DNA from: Actinomycetospora straminea
GTDB lineage: Bacteria; Actinomycetota; Actinomycetes; Mycobacteriales; Pseudonocardiaceae
Assembly (NCBI RefSeq): GCF_028737255.1
Contig: NZ_JAQZAN010000016.1
Coordinates: 62,001-126,000, forward strand
Direction: 5' to 3'
DNA: 64,000 bases
Below, in pieces: positions 1-8,220 of the stretch (within the stretch, counting starts at the first letter, position 1; each line of letters begins with the position of its first letter). The notes beneath the pieces are model-generated. The model did no database searches. It saw nothing but the letters and a program-made list of their open reading frames with translations, and had not been told where the DNA came from. Position numbers and translations under genes: made by a program.

Positions 1-257
1 GCGACGACGACGTCCACGTACCCGGCCTGCTCGCGCACGGTCCGGTAGAGGGCGTCGAGGTCGGCGGGCACGGCGACGTCGCAGACCACGGCGGTCACGT
101 CCTCGCCGAGCTCGGCGACCGCCGCGTCGAGCGCCTCCTTGCGGCGGCCGGTGATGACCACCGTCGCCCCCTCGTCGCGGAAGGCGCGCGCGATGGCGAG
201 CCCGATCCCGCTGCTGCCCCCGGTGACCACCGCGACCTTGCCCGCGAGGACGGCCAT
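1..257 (-). CDS. SDR family oxidoreductase (partial, cut by window edge)
   Basis: N-terminal part of a short-chain dehydrogenase/reductase; the rest lies beyond the left edge. The visible 85 or so residues open with a Rossmann fold carrying the TGGSSGIG dinucleotide-binding motif (residues 12-19), and a following GRR suggests an NADP preference. The ATG start is preceded by AGGAGGT about eight bases upstream. It is divergent from the TetR gene at 381, and the shared spacer holds two operator-like dyads, so it is probably the regulator's target. The catalytic YxxxK is outside the window, so the substrate cannot be guessed. Confidence 0.85.
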   Translation of the reverse strand, partial: MAVLAGKVAVVTGGSSGIGLAIARAFRDEGATVVITGRRKEALDAAVAELGEDVTAVVCDVAVPADLDALYRTVREQAGYVDVVV

Positions 258-278
258 GCCGCCCACCTCCTCATGTTG

Positions 279-327
279 TTGACCGATCCGTCCAGAACAC
301 CCTCGCCGATCTGGACCGATCGGTCAA
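279..327. promoter_or_regulatory. Double TetR-type operator between SDR and TetR genes
   Basis: Two 18-base arms (279-296 and 310-327) form an inverted repeat with 17 of 18 positions matching, separated by 13 bases. Each arm contains its own smaller dyad: GACCGATCGGTC is perfect at 314-325, and one base differs at 281-292. This is the layout expected when two TetR dimers bind side by side between divergent genes. Autoregulation and repression of the SDR gene are inferred. Confidence 0.7.
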
Positions 328-380
328 CATCTCGGCGCCGAGTTCTGGCCTGTCGGGTCCAGAACTCGTACGGTCAGGGG

Positions 381-980
381 GTGCCACGCCCCCGGGAGTT
401 CGACGAGGAGCGCGTCGTCCTCGCCGTCCGCGACGCGTTCTGGGACAAGGGCTACGCGGCGACGTCGATGGACGACCTGCTGCGCGTGAGCGGGCTGGGC
501 AAGGGCAGCCTCTACGGCGCCTTCGGCGACAAGCACCGGCTCTTCCTGCGGGTCCTGCGCGACTACGACGACGCGAACCTGCGCGGGCTGCGCGAGCGTC
601 TGGCGTTCGCCGCGCGGGGGATCGACCTGGTGCGCGACTTCCTGCTCGGCGTGGCCGACGACCCGACCGGCGCCGCCCCGCGCCGCGGCTGCCTGCTGGC
701 CAACAGCACCGCCGAGCTCGCCACCAGCACCCCGGACGTCGCGGCCGAGGCCCGCCGCAGCTACGACGCCATCACCGCGATCCTCACCGAGGCGCTCGAG
801 CGCGCCCAGCGCGAGGGCGACGTCGACCCGGACGCCGACGCCGCAGAGATCGCCCGGGCGGTCCTCGCCGCCCAGCTCGGGCTCGTGGCGCTCGGCCGCA
901 CCGGGATGGACCTCGCGGCGCTCACCACGGTGGCGCGGTCGGCCCTGGCGTGGTTGCTGCCGACGCCGGCGCCGCGCTAG
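381..980 (+). CDS. TetR family transcriptional regulator
   Basis: A 199-residue regulator with an N-terminal TetR helix-turn-helix (about residues 8-55, including the YAATSMDDLL and GSLYGAFGDKHRLF stretches) and a C-terminal ligand-binding domain. The C-terminal part resembles the TetR_C group that follows an AcrR-like DNA-binding domain. GTG at 381 was chosen because homologues start just before PREFDEERV; an upstream start at 273 would run through the operator. It is divergent from an SDR gene and converges on the acyl-CoA dehydrogenase gene, sharing four bases (CTAG) with it. The effector is unknown. Confidence 0.85.
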   Translation: MPRPREFDEERVVLAVRDAFWDKGYAATSMDDLLRVSGLGKGSLYGAFGDKHRLFLRVLRDYDDANLRGLRERLAFAARGIDLVRDFLLGVADDPTGAAPRRGCLLANSTAELATSTPDVAAEARRSYDAITAILTEALERAQREGDVDPDADAAEIARAVLAAQLGLVALGRTGMDLAALTTVARSALAWLLPTPAPR

Positions 981-2104
981 TCGATCGTGAGGGCCGCCAG
1001 CCGCTCGCGGTGCTCGTCGGCCGAGCCGAACAGCGGCGCGCGGCGGCGCGCGCGCTTGTAGAAGAAGTGCGCCTCGTGCTCCCAGGTGAAGCCGATGCCG
1101 CCGAAGAACTGGATCATCGCGCCGGTGGCGGCCCACGCCGCGTCCGACGCCTTGGCCTTCGCCACGGCCACGGCGATGTCCGTGGCCGGGTCGCCCGTCT
1201 CGCCCGAGTCCAGCGCGTGCGCGGCGAAGAGCACGGCGTGCTCGGCCATGGTCACGCCCACGTGCAGGTCGGCCATCGTGTGCTTGATCGCCTGGAACGA
1301 CCCGACCGGCACGCCGAACTGCTTGCGGTCGCGGTCGTAGTCGACGGTGCGGGTGAGCGCCTCGCGGGCGACGCCGACGAGGTCCGCCGCGGTGAGCACG
1401 GCGCCCCGGGCGGTCACCGCGCCGACGGCCTCGCCGCCGGAGAGCGTCCCGCCGGACAGGAGCTCGCCCGGGGTGTCGGCGAGCTCGACCGCGCCGACGC
1501 GGGCCGTGCCGTCGTAGGTCCGCTGGTCGCGCACGGACAGGCCCTGGGCGCCGGCCTCGACGAGGTAGAGCCCGGGCGCGCCCTCGGCGTCGGTGGCGGC
1601 GACGACGAACAGCCCGGCGACGCCCGGGTAGTCGACGGGCGACGCGGTGCCGGAGAGCCGCTCGCCCGAGGCGTCGACGGTGATGCCGCGCCCGCTGCGC
1701 CCGTCCCACGACCCCGCCTCGCCGCGCAGCGCGACGGTGCCGACGGTCTCGCCCGCGGCGAGGGCCGGCAGCCAGGCGGCCTGCTGGGCGGGGGAACCGG
1801 CGAGGCGCAGGGCCTCGGCGGCGAGCACGGTGGTGGTCCAGGGGCCGGGCGCGACGGCGGCGCCGAGCTCGCGCGCCACGACCTGCGCGTCGAGCAGCCC
1901 GAGGCCCAGGCCGTCGTGCTCCTCGGGCACGAGCACGGCGAGGGCGCCCTGGTCGGCGAGGCCCTTCCACAGCGTCAGCGGGTGGCCGTCGCCGTCGGGG
2001 TCCTCGACGACGGCGCGCACGGCGTCGAGGTCGAAGCGGTCGGCGACGAACTCGCGGACCGTGGCGGCGAACGCCTGCTGGTCGGAGGTCAGCGCGAAGA
2101 ACAC
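977..2104 (-). CDS. Acyl-CoA dehydrogenase, likely beta-type subunit
   Basis: A 375-residue flavoprotein of the acyl-CoA dehydrogenase superfamily. The N-terminal helical domain, middle beta domain and C-terminal helical domain (AREALTRTVDYDRDRKQFG, then QAIKHTMADLH) are all recognisable. It sits 24 bases downstream of a second dehydrogenase gene in the same operon. In actinobacteria such adjacent pairs (FadE26/27, FadE28/29) form alpha2-beta2 enzymes acting on CoA thioesters of sterol side chains or similar bulky acids. This member has a shortened, divergent middle domain lacking the usual E-PxAGSD loop, which fits the non-catalytic partner. The substrate is not identifiable from sequence. 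Confidence 0.85.
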   Translation of the reverse strand: MFFALTSDQQAFAATVREFVADRFDLDAVRAVVEDPDGDGHPLTLWKGLADQGALAVLVPEEHDGLGLGLLDAQVVARELGAAVAPGPWTTTVLAAEALRLAGSPAQQAAWLPALAAGETVGTVALRGEAGSWDGRSGRGITVDASGERLSGTASPVDYPGVAGLFVVAATDAEGAPGLYLVEAGAQGLSVRDQRTYDGTARVGAVELADTPGELLSGGTLSGGEAVGAVTARGAVLTAADLVGVAREALTRTVDYDRDRKQFGVPVGSFQAIKHTMADLHVGVTMAEHAVLFAAHALDSGETGDPATDIAVAVAKAKASDAAWAATGAMIQFFGGIGFTWEHEAHFFYKRARRRAPLFGSADEHRERLAALTID

Positions 2105-2128
2105 GGGCGGGGGCTCCTCTACCGTTCT

Positions 2129-3325
2129 CTACCGTGGCAGGCCGAGCACGCGCTCGGCGACGATGTTGCGCTGGACCTGGGACGAGCCGCCCCAGATGGT
2201 GACCGACCGCGACCACATGGCCTGCGCCTGGTACGGCGTGAGGTCGACGTCCGGGCGCGGGCGCTCGAGCGAGGCCTCGGGGCCGAGGACGTCGTCGAAC
2301 GCCTCCCAGAGGTCCTGGAACGTCTCCGACCACTGCAGCTTGGTCATCGACGACTCGGAGCCCAGGTCCCGGCCCTGCTCGACCTGGGTGAGGATGTGCA
2401 TCGCGTGGTAGCGCAGGCACTCGAGCTCGACCAGGCAGTTCGCCATCTTCTGGCGGGCCACCGGGTCGTCCGAGCGCCCGAAGCGGCGCATCTGCTCGAC
2501 GATCTCGTCGTACTGGCGGCGGAACTCGGTGTACTGCCCGACGCCCGACGCGCCGCGCTCGAACGAGAGCAGCAGCATCGCCGTGCGCCAACCCTGGCCG
2601 ATCTCCCCGAGGCAGTCCTTCACCGGGACGCGGGCGTCGGTGAAGAACACCTCGCCGAACTCGCTGGCCCCGCTCATCTGCTTGAGCGGGCGGGCCTCCA
2701 CGCCCGGCTGGTCCATGTCGATGAGCATCATCGACAGGCCCTTGTGCCGCTCCGACCCGGGCTCGGTGCGCACGAGCGTGAAGATCTTGTCGCCGTGCAT
2801 CGCGTTCGTGGTCCAGATCTTCTGACCGTTGACCACGAAGTCGTCCCCGTCGCGCACGCCGCGCGTCGCCACCGCCGCGAGGTCCGACCCCGCGCCGGGC
2901 TCGGAGAAGCCCTGGCACCAGATGACCTCGTTGCGCAGCATCGGCCCGATGATCTCGGACTTCTGCTCCGGCGTGCCGATGGCCATGACCGTCGGGGCGA
3001 GGAAGGTCAGGCCCAGGACGTTGACGGTCTGCGGGGCGTGCGCCCGCACCGTCTCCTCGTCGTAGATGGCCTTCATGCCGGGCGTGCCGCCGCGCCCGCC
3101 GTACTCCGTCGGCCACTGGATGCCGGAGAAGCCCGCGGCGGTCTTCGACGCCTCCCACTCGCGGCGCAGCCGGAACGACTCGTCGTCGTCGAGCGAGCGC
3201 CAGAAGCCGGGCTCGGCCCACTCCGGCGGGATGCTCCCCGCGAGCCAGTCCCGCAGCTCGGTGCGGAACTGCTCCTCCTCGGCGGTGTAGCTCAGGTCCA
3301 CGGGCGTCACTCTGGCACGGGCCAC
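2129..3325 (-). CDS. Acyl-CoA dehydrogenase, likely alpha-type subunit
   Basis: A 398-residue acyl-CoA dehydrogenase and the first gene of the two-gene operon. It has the FAD-binding loop QGFSEPGAGSDLA (about residues 138-150), the WTTNA element, and the C-terminal WGGSSQVQRNIVAERVLGLPR tail typical of catalytic FadE subunits. It probably oxidises an acyl-CoA to the enoyl-CoA, passing electrons to electron transfer flavoprotein, together with the downstream subunit. The start is uncertain: GTG codons at 3325, 3310 and 3301 are all in frame, and conservation begins near the last one (VDLSYTAEE). The acyl substrate cannot be named. Confidence 0.88.
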   Translation of the reverse strand: MARARVTPVDLSYTAEEEQFRTELRDWLAGSIPPEWAEPGFWRSLDDDESFRLRREWEASKTAAGFSGIQWPTEYGGRGGTPGMKAIYDEETVRAHAPQTVNVLGLTFLAPTVMAIGTPEQKSEIIGPMLRNEVIWCQGFSEPGAGSDLAAVATRGVRDGDDFVVNGQKIWTTNAMHGDKIFTLVRTEPGSERHKGLSMMLIDMDQPGVEARPLKQMSGASEFGEVFFTDARVPVKDCLGEIGQGWRTAMLLLSFERGASGVGQYTEFRRQYDEIVEQMRRFGRSDDPVARQKMANCLVELECLRYHAMHILTQVEQGRDLGSESSMTKLQWSETFQDLWEAFDDVLGPEASLERPRPDVDLTPYQAQAMWSRSVTIWGGSSQVQRNIVAERVLGLPR

Positions 3326-3366
3326 CGACGCGCGCAGGCCCGGCTACCCACCGGTACGAGGGTCGG

Positions 3367-4572
3367 TCAGGGCGTGCAGCGCAGGACGCCGCGCTCGGCC
3401 TTGAGGGCCAGGATCCGCCGGGCGCTCTCGTCGATGCGCGCGGCGAAGGCGGGGTCGGCGGCCTCGTCGACCAGCGCCTCGACCATCGGCCCGACGTCGC
3501 CGGGCTCGATGGTCAGCACCTGGTCCCCGCCGGCGGCGACGAACCGCACCGCCCGCTGCCCCACCGGCACGTCGGCGACGGCCCGGGCGGCGCCGACGTC
3601 GTCGGTGGTGACGACGCCGTCGAAGCCGAGCAGGCCGCGCAGCAGGTCGGTGACGACGGGGCGGGAGAACAGGGCGCGCTCGTCGGGGTCGATGCGGGCG
3701 TAGACCGCCGAGGACATCATCACCACGGGCGCGCCCGCCTCGATGCCGGCGCGGAACGAGGCGAGCCCCGGGTCGTCCACGGTGGTCCGCGTGTCCGCGG
3801 CGTCGGCGAAGTCGGTGTTCTCGCGTACCCGCCCGAGGCCCGGGAAGTGTTTGAGGGTGCTGTCGACCCCGCCCGCGTCCATCCCCTCCACGAAGGCGGC
3901 CACCGCCCGCCCGACGCGCGCCGGGTCGGTGCCGAACCCGCGGTCGAGCGCCCCGACGGGCTCGTTCGCGTCGCCGAGCGCGGGGTCGACGACGTCGGCC
4001 ACCGGCGCGAGGTCCAGCGTCACCCCGGCCTCGGCCATCTCACGGGCCCAGCCCTCGGCGTCGGACCGCAGGCCGGCGACGTCGCGGCCCTGCACCGACG
4101 CGGACGGGATCCGCGTGAACCCGGCGCCCTTGAGGTCCTGGACCTTGCCGCCCTCCTGGTCGGTCGCGATCGTCACCGGGACGGTCGCGGCCTCCTGCAC
4201 CTCGGCCGTCGTCGCGGCGACCTGCGCGGCCGAGGCCTCGCCACCCGCGGCGTCGGTGAGGATCACCCCGCCCGCGCCGGCGGCCAGCGCCTCCCGCCCG
4301 CCCGCGGTCAGCCCGTCGGCCGGCACCCCGGCCATGACGAGCTGCGCGGCGCGCTGCCGGGTGTCGAGACGGTCGAGGGTGCCCTGCACGCAGCTCGCGG
4401 CGGGGTCCGGCGGGGCCGCCGCGGCACCCGTCGCCGACGGGGCGGCGGAGCGCCCGCCGGAGGCCGCGGCGGGCTCCGGCGCCGACGCCTGCTGCCCGCA
4501 GGCGGTGAGGGCCAGGGCGGTCGCGAGCGTCGCGGCGGCGGCGAGGACGGGGCGGCGTCGGGCTCCGGGCAT
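3367..4572 (-). CDS. lpqI: LpqI-like GH3 beta-N-acetylglucosaminidase lipoprotein
   Basis: A 401-residue glycoside hydrolase family 3 protein. The ATG at 4572 gives a classic lipoprotein signal: Arg-rich start, hydrophobic stretch, then lipobox LTAC with the lipidated Cys at 25. The following Ala/Pro/Gly/Ser-rich linker runs to about residue 55. Catalytic-domain marks are ATDQEGG, the NagZ-like KHFPGLG with a downstream ENTDFADA, and VVTTDDVGAA, where an Asp is the expected nucleophile. Mycobacterial LpqI releases GlcNAc from peptidoglycan fragments during recycling, and the same extracytoplasmic role is inferred. The longer frame reaching 4737 overlaps the divergent gene and is not needed. 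Confidence 0.85.
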   Translation of the reverse strand: MPGARRRPVLAAAATLATALALTACGQQASAPEPAAASGGRSAAPSATGAAAAPPDPAASCVQGTLDRLDTRQRAAQLVMAGVPADGLTAGGREALAAGAGGVILTDAAGGEASAAQVAATTAEVQEAATVPVTIATDQEGGKVQDLKGAGFTRIPSASVQGRDVAGLRSDAEGWAREMAEAGVTLDLAPVADVVDPALGDANEPVGALDRGFGTDPARVGRAVAAFVEGMDAGGVDSTLKHFPGLGRVRENTDFADAADTRTTVDDPGLASFRAGIEAGAPVVMMSSAVYARIDPDERALFSRPVVTDLLRGLLGFDGVVTTDDVGAARAVADVPVGQRAVRFVAAGGDQVLTIEPGDVGPMVEALVDEAADPAFAARIDESARRILALKAERGVLRCTP

Positions 4573-4724
4573 CGTCACGGGATTGTGCCGGGCGACCCGG
4601 CGGGCACCTGGAGGGCCTCCGGGGTCCGCTCCGGGTCTGCCCCGGGGCCGCACTGGCTCTGCTCTGCTCGGCCGACGTCGGTCGACCGTGCCGTCGGACC
4701 CCGACCACGACAGGATGGCGAACG

Positions 4725-5675
4725 ATGACCGCCACACGCCGGACCCGCACGCTGCACGGCCAGCAGATGTCGTACGTCGAGGCGTGCCCGGAGGTCACGG
4801 CCGACGGCGGGACGAACGAGGACCCGGAGGTCGTCGTCCTCGTCCACGGCATCGCCGGCAGCGCCGAGACGTGGACCCCGGTCCTGGAGGCCTTCGAGCG
4901 CTCGGGCTGCGACCGGCTGCTGCTGGCCCCCGAGCTCCTCGGCCACGGCGAGTCGGCCGGCGTCGGCGGCGACTACTCCCTCGGCGCCTACGCCAACGGG
5001 CTGCGCGACCTGCTCGCGGTGCTCGGGCACCGGCGGGTCACGGTCGTCGGGCACTCGCTCGGCGGCGGGGTGGCCATGCAGTTCGCCTACCAGTTCCCCG
5101 AGATGTGCTCGCGGCTCGTGCTCGTCTCCTCCGGCGGGCTGGGGCGCGGGGTCAGCCCGCTGCTCCGCCTGGCCGCGCTGCCGGGTGCCGAGTACGTGCT
5201 GCCGGTGCTCGCCTCCACCGGGGTGCTCGGCCTCGGCGTGCGGGGCCTGCGACTCGCGGCGGCGCTGCCGTCCCTCGGCGAGGAGTCGGTGTCGCTGCGG
5301 GAGACCGCCCGCCACGCGGCGTCGCTGTCGCAGCGGGCGCACCTCGACGCGTTCGTCGACACCGTCCGGGCCGTCATCGGCCCCTGGGGCCAGCGCGTCA
5401 GCGGCACCGACCGCCTCTACCTCACCGAGGGCCTGCCGACGATGATCGTCTGGGGCGCGCGGGACCCGGTCATCCCGGTCGGGCACGCCCGTCGTGCGGC
5501 GGGCCTCGTGCCGCACGGCCGCCTCGAGATCTTCGACCGGGCCGGGCACTTCCCGCACTGCGACGAGCCCGCGCGCTTCGCCGCGCTGCTCACCGACTTC
5601 TGCGACGCCACCGAGCCCGCCGACCTGTCGGTCGCGAGCCTCGGGCCGCGGGTGGCGGCGCGGCGCACCGGCTGA
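4725..5675 (+). CDS. Alpha/beta hydrolase
   Basis: A 316-residue alpha/beta-hydrolase fold enzyme. The oxyanion region is VLVHGIAGSAETW. The nucleophile elbow is GHSLGGG, with Ser as the middle residue, the acid is in WGARDPVIP, and the catalytic His is in GHFPHCDEP. No signal peptide is seen, so it is probably cytoplasmic. It is divergent from the LpqI-like gene and converges with the methyltransferase gene. Substrate unknown; esters, epoxides or C-C bonds are all possible for this fold. Confidence 0.88.
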   Translation: MTATRRTRTLHGQQMSYVEACPEVTADGGTNEDPEVVVLVHGIAGSAETWTPVLEAFERSGCDRLLLAPELLGHGESAGVGGDYSLGAYANGLRDLLAVLGHRRVTVVGHSLGGGVAMQFAYQFPEMCSRLVLVSSGGLGRGVSPLLRLAALPGAEYVLPVLASTGVLGLGVRGLRLAAALPSLGEESVSLRETARHAASLSQRAHLDAFVDTVRAVIGPWGQRVSGTDRLYLTEGLPTMIVWGARDPVIPVGHARRAAGLVPHGRLEIFDRAGHFPHCDEPARFAALLTDFCDATEPADLSVASLGPRVAARRTG

Positions 5676-5690
5676 GCGCCGGGACGGGCG

Positions 5691-6299
5691 TCAGGCCGTC
5701 CGCGGGTGCCGGCACTGGTAGGCCAGCGCCGGGGGCACGTTGCGCCAGACGGTCGGCGTGACGGTCACCTCGGTGAACGCCTCCTCGAGCACCCCGCGGA
5801 AGCGGCGCTGGGTGGGGAAGCGCGTCACGTGGCTGTAGGCGAACGTGGTGAACGTCGCACCGGGGGCGAGCACGCGGGTGACCTGCTCGATGATCCCGCG
5901 CTGCGCCGACTCCGGGAACAGCGTCCACGGCAGCCCGCTGATGACGGCGTCGACACGGTCGACCCCGGCGTCGGCGAGCAGCTTCTGCAGGTCGGCGGCG
6001 TCGCCCTGGATGACCTCGAGCCACGGCCGCGTCCGGCGCAGGTGCTCGACCATCCCCGGGTCGATCTCGACGGCGATGTGCCGCGCGCCCGCGGGCAGGC
6101 GGCGGCGCAGGGCGGCGCTGACGACGCCCGTCCCGGGCCCGAGCTCCACGACGACCGGCTGGCCCTCGGCCGGGGCGACGGAGGCGAGCAGGTCGGACAG
6201 CGCCCGCCCGCTGGGCGCGACGGCGCCGATGACGGCCGGGGAACGGACGGCCGAGGTCACGAAGGTGACGAGGTCGCGCACAGGACTCACGCGGGACAC
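5691..6299 (-). CDS. SAM-dependent methyltransferase, phospholipid N-methyltransferase-like
   Basis: A 202-residue class I methyltransferase. Motif I is VVELGPGTGVVSAALRRRL (about residues 49-67), followed by AVEIDPGM (acidic loop binding the ribose) and GDAADL. The motif IV region is ISGLPWTLFP, as in the PmtA/ornithine-lipid methyltransferase and KsgA-like group. The N-terminus (FVTSAVRSPAVIGAVAPSGRALSDLL) closely resembles phospholipid N-methyltransferases. Methylation of a membrane lipid head group or small amine is inferred; no membrane segment is present. Confidence 0.8.
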   Translation of the reverse strand: MSRVSPVRDLVTFVTSAVRSPAVIGAVAPSGRALSDLLASVAPAEGQPVVVELGPGTGVVSAALRRRLPAGARHIAVEIDPGMVEHLRRTRPWLEVIQGDAADLQKLLADAGVDRVDAVISGLPWTLFPESAQRGIIEQVTRVLAPGATFTTFAYSHVTRFPTQRRFRGVLEEAFTEVTVTPTVWRNVPPALAYQCRHPRTA

Positions 6300-6399
6300 A
6301 GTGGCAGCTCCGGAGGTGGGTCGCCCACTCGAAGGGTCACCGTGTGGGCAACGGCGCGCGCGGCGCCGACGGAACAGGTGAGGGGATGCCGCGAACGGC

Positions 6400-6684
6400 T
6401 CAGCGCGGGTCGACCACGCGCATGAGGATGAAGGTCACCAGCAGCAGGATCATGATCGACAGATCCAGGCTGATGTTCCCGATCCGGATCGCGGGGATGA
6501 GCCGGCGCAGCAGCCTGACCGGCGGGTCGGTCACCATGAAGAGCACCTCGAGCCCGGCCGCGGTGCCCCCGGCCGGGCGCCAGTCGCGCGCGAAGCTGCG
6601 CACGATCTCGACCACGAGCCGGCCCACGATGAACAGCCACAGCACGAACAGCGCGTAGTACACGAGCAGGCGGGCGAGCTCCAT
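6400..6684 (-). CDS. YggT family membrane protein
   Basis: A 94-residue integral membrane protein with two hydrophobic segments (about residues 5-28 and 72-91) around a short loop carrying DPPVRLLRRLIPAI, the YggT signature DP...R..P. YggT proteins usually lie near sepF and wag31 in the division cluster. Here the gene stands alone, so the usual operon context is absent. Start ATG at 6684 fits family length. Proposed roles in osmotic tolerance or envelope assembly come from other bacteria. Confidence 0.85.
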   Translation of the reverse strand: MELARLLVYYALFVLWLFIVGRLVVEIVRSFARDWRPAGGTAAGLEVLFMVTDPPVRLLRRLIPAIRIGNISLDLSIMILLLVTFILMRVVDPR

Positions 6685-6808
6685 GCCCTCCAGAGTGCCT
6701 GATGTGTCGGGGTCGCCGGGCACGGCCCTGCAACCGGCCCTGCGCGCGAGACCGAGGGGTGGCTCCTGAGCGCCCGGACGATTGGCTACCGTCAGCCCCG
6801 CCACCACG

Positions 6809-7399
6809 ATGGTGGTCGCTTCGACGGGTGGAGGTCCGGTGGTCGTCCTGGTGCCCGTCGACGAGCGGCTGACGGGCCCCGGCGCACCCGGTCTGGCGGA
6901 GTTGCGCACGGTGGGGGTCGAGCCGCTGGTCGACGCCGTGCTGCGCAGCGAGGGTCCCGACGAGGAGCAGTTCGGGGCTCCCGCGGCGTGCGACACCCCG
7001 GCGGGCGGTCTCCCCCACGCCCCGATCGAGCCCTGCACGTTCCTGGCCGTCGACCCCCGGGACCACCAGGTCGTCGGCACCTGCGGTTTCCGCGGGCCCC
7101 TGCGCGGCGGCCGCGTCGAGATCGCGTTCTGGACCTTCCCGCCGTTCGAGGGCCGCGGCTGGGCGACGGCCATGACCCGCGCCCTCGTCGCCCGCGCGTT
7201 CGCCGACCCGGCGGTGCAGACGGTCGTCGCGCACACGCTGCCCGAGCGGGCGCCCGCGGCCAGCGTGCTGACGGCGAACGGCCTGGTCCGGGTGCAGTCG
7301 CGGCGCCGCGACGAGTCCGGCCCAGGCGGGTCGCGGCGGGGCAAGGTGTGGCGCTGGGAGTCCCACCGGCCGATGCGCGCGCCGTCGCCGACCGCCTGA
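6809..7399 (+). CDS. GNAT family N-acetyltransferase
   Basis: About 196 residues from ATG 6809; a TTG at 6782 is an alternative. It is a Gcn5-related acetyltransferase of the RimJ/RimL-like group: QVVGTCGFRG is the beta4 strand, VEIAFWTFPPFEGRGWATAMTRALV is the pyrophosphate-binding region (R/Q-x-x-G-x-A variant), and the C-terminal VLTANGLV matches the N-x-x-S/G-x-x-x-x-N-G-F motif. One base separates it from the DUF952 gene, so the two are co-translated. Substrate unknown. Confidence 0.8.
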   Translation: MVVASTGGGPVVVLVPVDERLTGPGAPGLAELRTVGVEPLVDAVLRSEGPDEEQFGAPAACDTPAGGLPHAPIEPCTFLAVDPRDHQVVGTCGFRGPLRGGRVEIAFWTFPPFEGRGWATAMTRALVARAFADPAVQTVVAHTLPERAPAASVLTANGLVRVQSRRRDESGPGGSRRGKVWRWESHRPMRAPSPTA

Positions 7400-7400
7400 C

Positions 7401-7778
7401 GTGATCCTGCACCTCTGCTCGCGCGGCGAGCTCGAGGCCGCGCGCCGCGACGGGGCGCGCCGGCCGCCGTCGCTCGCCGAGGTCGGGTTCGTGCACTGCT
7501 CGGACCCGGGCACCGTGCACCTGCCCGCGTCGCGCCTCTTCGCGGGCCGGGCCGACGTCGTGGTGCTCGTCGTCGACCCGGCCCGGCTGGACGTCCCCGT
7601 GCGCTGGGAGCCCGGCGTGGGGCCGGGCGGTGGCGAGGACCCCCGGGGCCCGTGGTTCCCGCACGTCTACGGCCCGCTGCCCCTCGACGCCGTCGTGGCC
7701 GTGCACGACCTCGTGCCCGAGCCGGACGGGACCTTCCGCCCGCCGCCCGGCGTCGCGTCGCCGCCCGCCCCGGGCTGA
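7401..7778 (+). CDS. DUF952 family protein
   Basis: A 125-residue protein matching the DUF952 fold. The start LHLCSRGELEAA resembles the family IYHI-x-x-x-x-W-x-x-A opening, GFVHCSDP is the conserved FIHCS motif, and PHVYGPLPLDAVVAVHDL is the conserved end (FPHLYGPL). Function is uncharacterised, with structural similarity to ADP-ribosyltransferase-like folds reported for the family. GTG start sits one base after the GNAT stop, and a terminator-like hairpin follows. Confidence 0.85.
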   Translation: MILHLCSRGELEAARRDGARRPPSLAEVGFVHCSDPGTVHLPASRLFAGRADVVVLVVDPARLDVPVRWEPGVGPGGGEDPRGPWFPHVYGPLPLDAVVAVHDLVPEPDGTFRPPPGVASPPAPG

Positions 7779-7782
7779 GCGA

Positions 7783-7821
7783 AGGGCACCCTCGATCGAG
7801 GAGACGGGCGAGGGGTGCCCT
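7783..7821 (+). terminator. Hairpin terminator after DUF952 gene
   Basis: A stem of 12 pairs with a single bulged G joins 7783-7794 to 7809-7821 around a 14-base loop, four bases after the DUF952 stop. No T-run follows, as is usual in very GC-rich actinobacteria. Confidence 0.6.
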
Positions 7822-7958
7822 CGGCCAGGTGGCACCCGTTCCCGGTGGAGTGATCAGCAGGACCAGGAGCACGCGAGAGCGCCCGCCGAGGTGCACAACG
7901 ACCTGCTGATCTCGGACCGACCCCACGCGAGCACCGAGCACCACCCCGGGAACGACGA

Positions 7959-7987
7959 CGGCCCCCGACCGGAGGGGTCGGGGGCCG
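7959..7987 (-). terminator. Terminator of the initiator tRNA pair
   Basis: A perfect 12-base stem (7959-7970 with 7976-7987) around a five-base loop lies just downstream of the tRNA genes on their strand. About 140 bases between this and the DUF952 hairpin hold no recognisable gene. Confidence 0.65.
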
Positions 7988-7996
7988 TGTCACGCG

Positions 7997-8070
7997 TAGC
8001 GGGGACAGGATTCGAACCTGTGACCTCTGGGTTATGAGCCCAGCGAGCTACCGAGCTGCTCCACCCCGCG
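7997..8070 (-). tRNA. Initiator tRNA-fMet (CAT), copy 1
   Basis: 74 bases without encoded CCA. The anticodon loop CTCATAA reads CAU. Three G:C pairs close the anticodon stem (CTGGG/CCCAG), which is the initiator hallmark. The first acceptor pair is a C1:U72 mismatch, with A73 as discriminator, again an initiator feature seen in actinobacteria. The T-loop is TTCGAAT. Identical to the copy at 8131-8204. Confidence 0.97.
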
Positions 8071-8130
8071 CCGTGCCCGTGGCCCTGGGCTGGGGATCCC
8101 GCCGACCGGAAGCCTCCGGCGACGGTGTCG

Positions 8131-8204
8131 TAGCGGGGACAGGATTCGAACCTGTGACCTCTGGGTTATGAGCCCAGCGAGCTACCGAGCTGCTCCACCC
8201 CGCG
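8131..8204 (-). tRNA. Initiator tRNA-fMet (CAT), copy 2
   Basis: Same 74-base sequence as copy 1, with C1:U72 mismatch and three anticodon-stem G:C pairs. It lies upstream of copy 1 on the transcribed strand, separated by 60 bases that hold only a small five-pair hairpin (8106-8119). A -10-like TACTGT sits 17 bases before its 5' end. The two copies are probably co-transcribed. Confidence 0.97.
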
Positions 8205-8220
8205 CTGCGTTGTGTCACCA

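Noticed and set aside
324..3221. Long antisense frame opposite the TetR and dehydrogenase genes
   Set aside because: A shadow of GC-rich codon bias; the translation is Arg/Ala/Gly-rich without any domain. Similar shadows oppose UPF0182, PutA, AdnA and AdnB.
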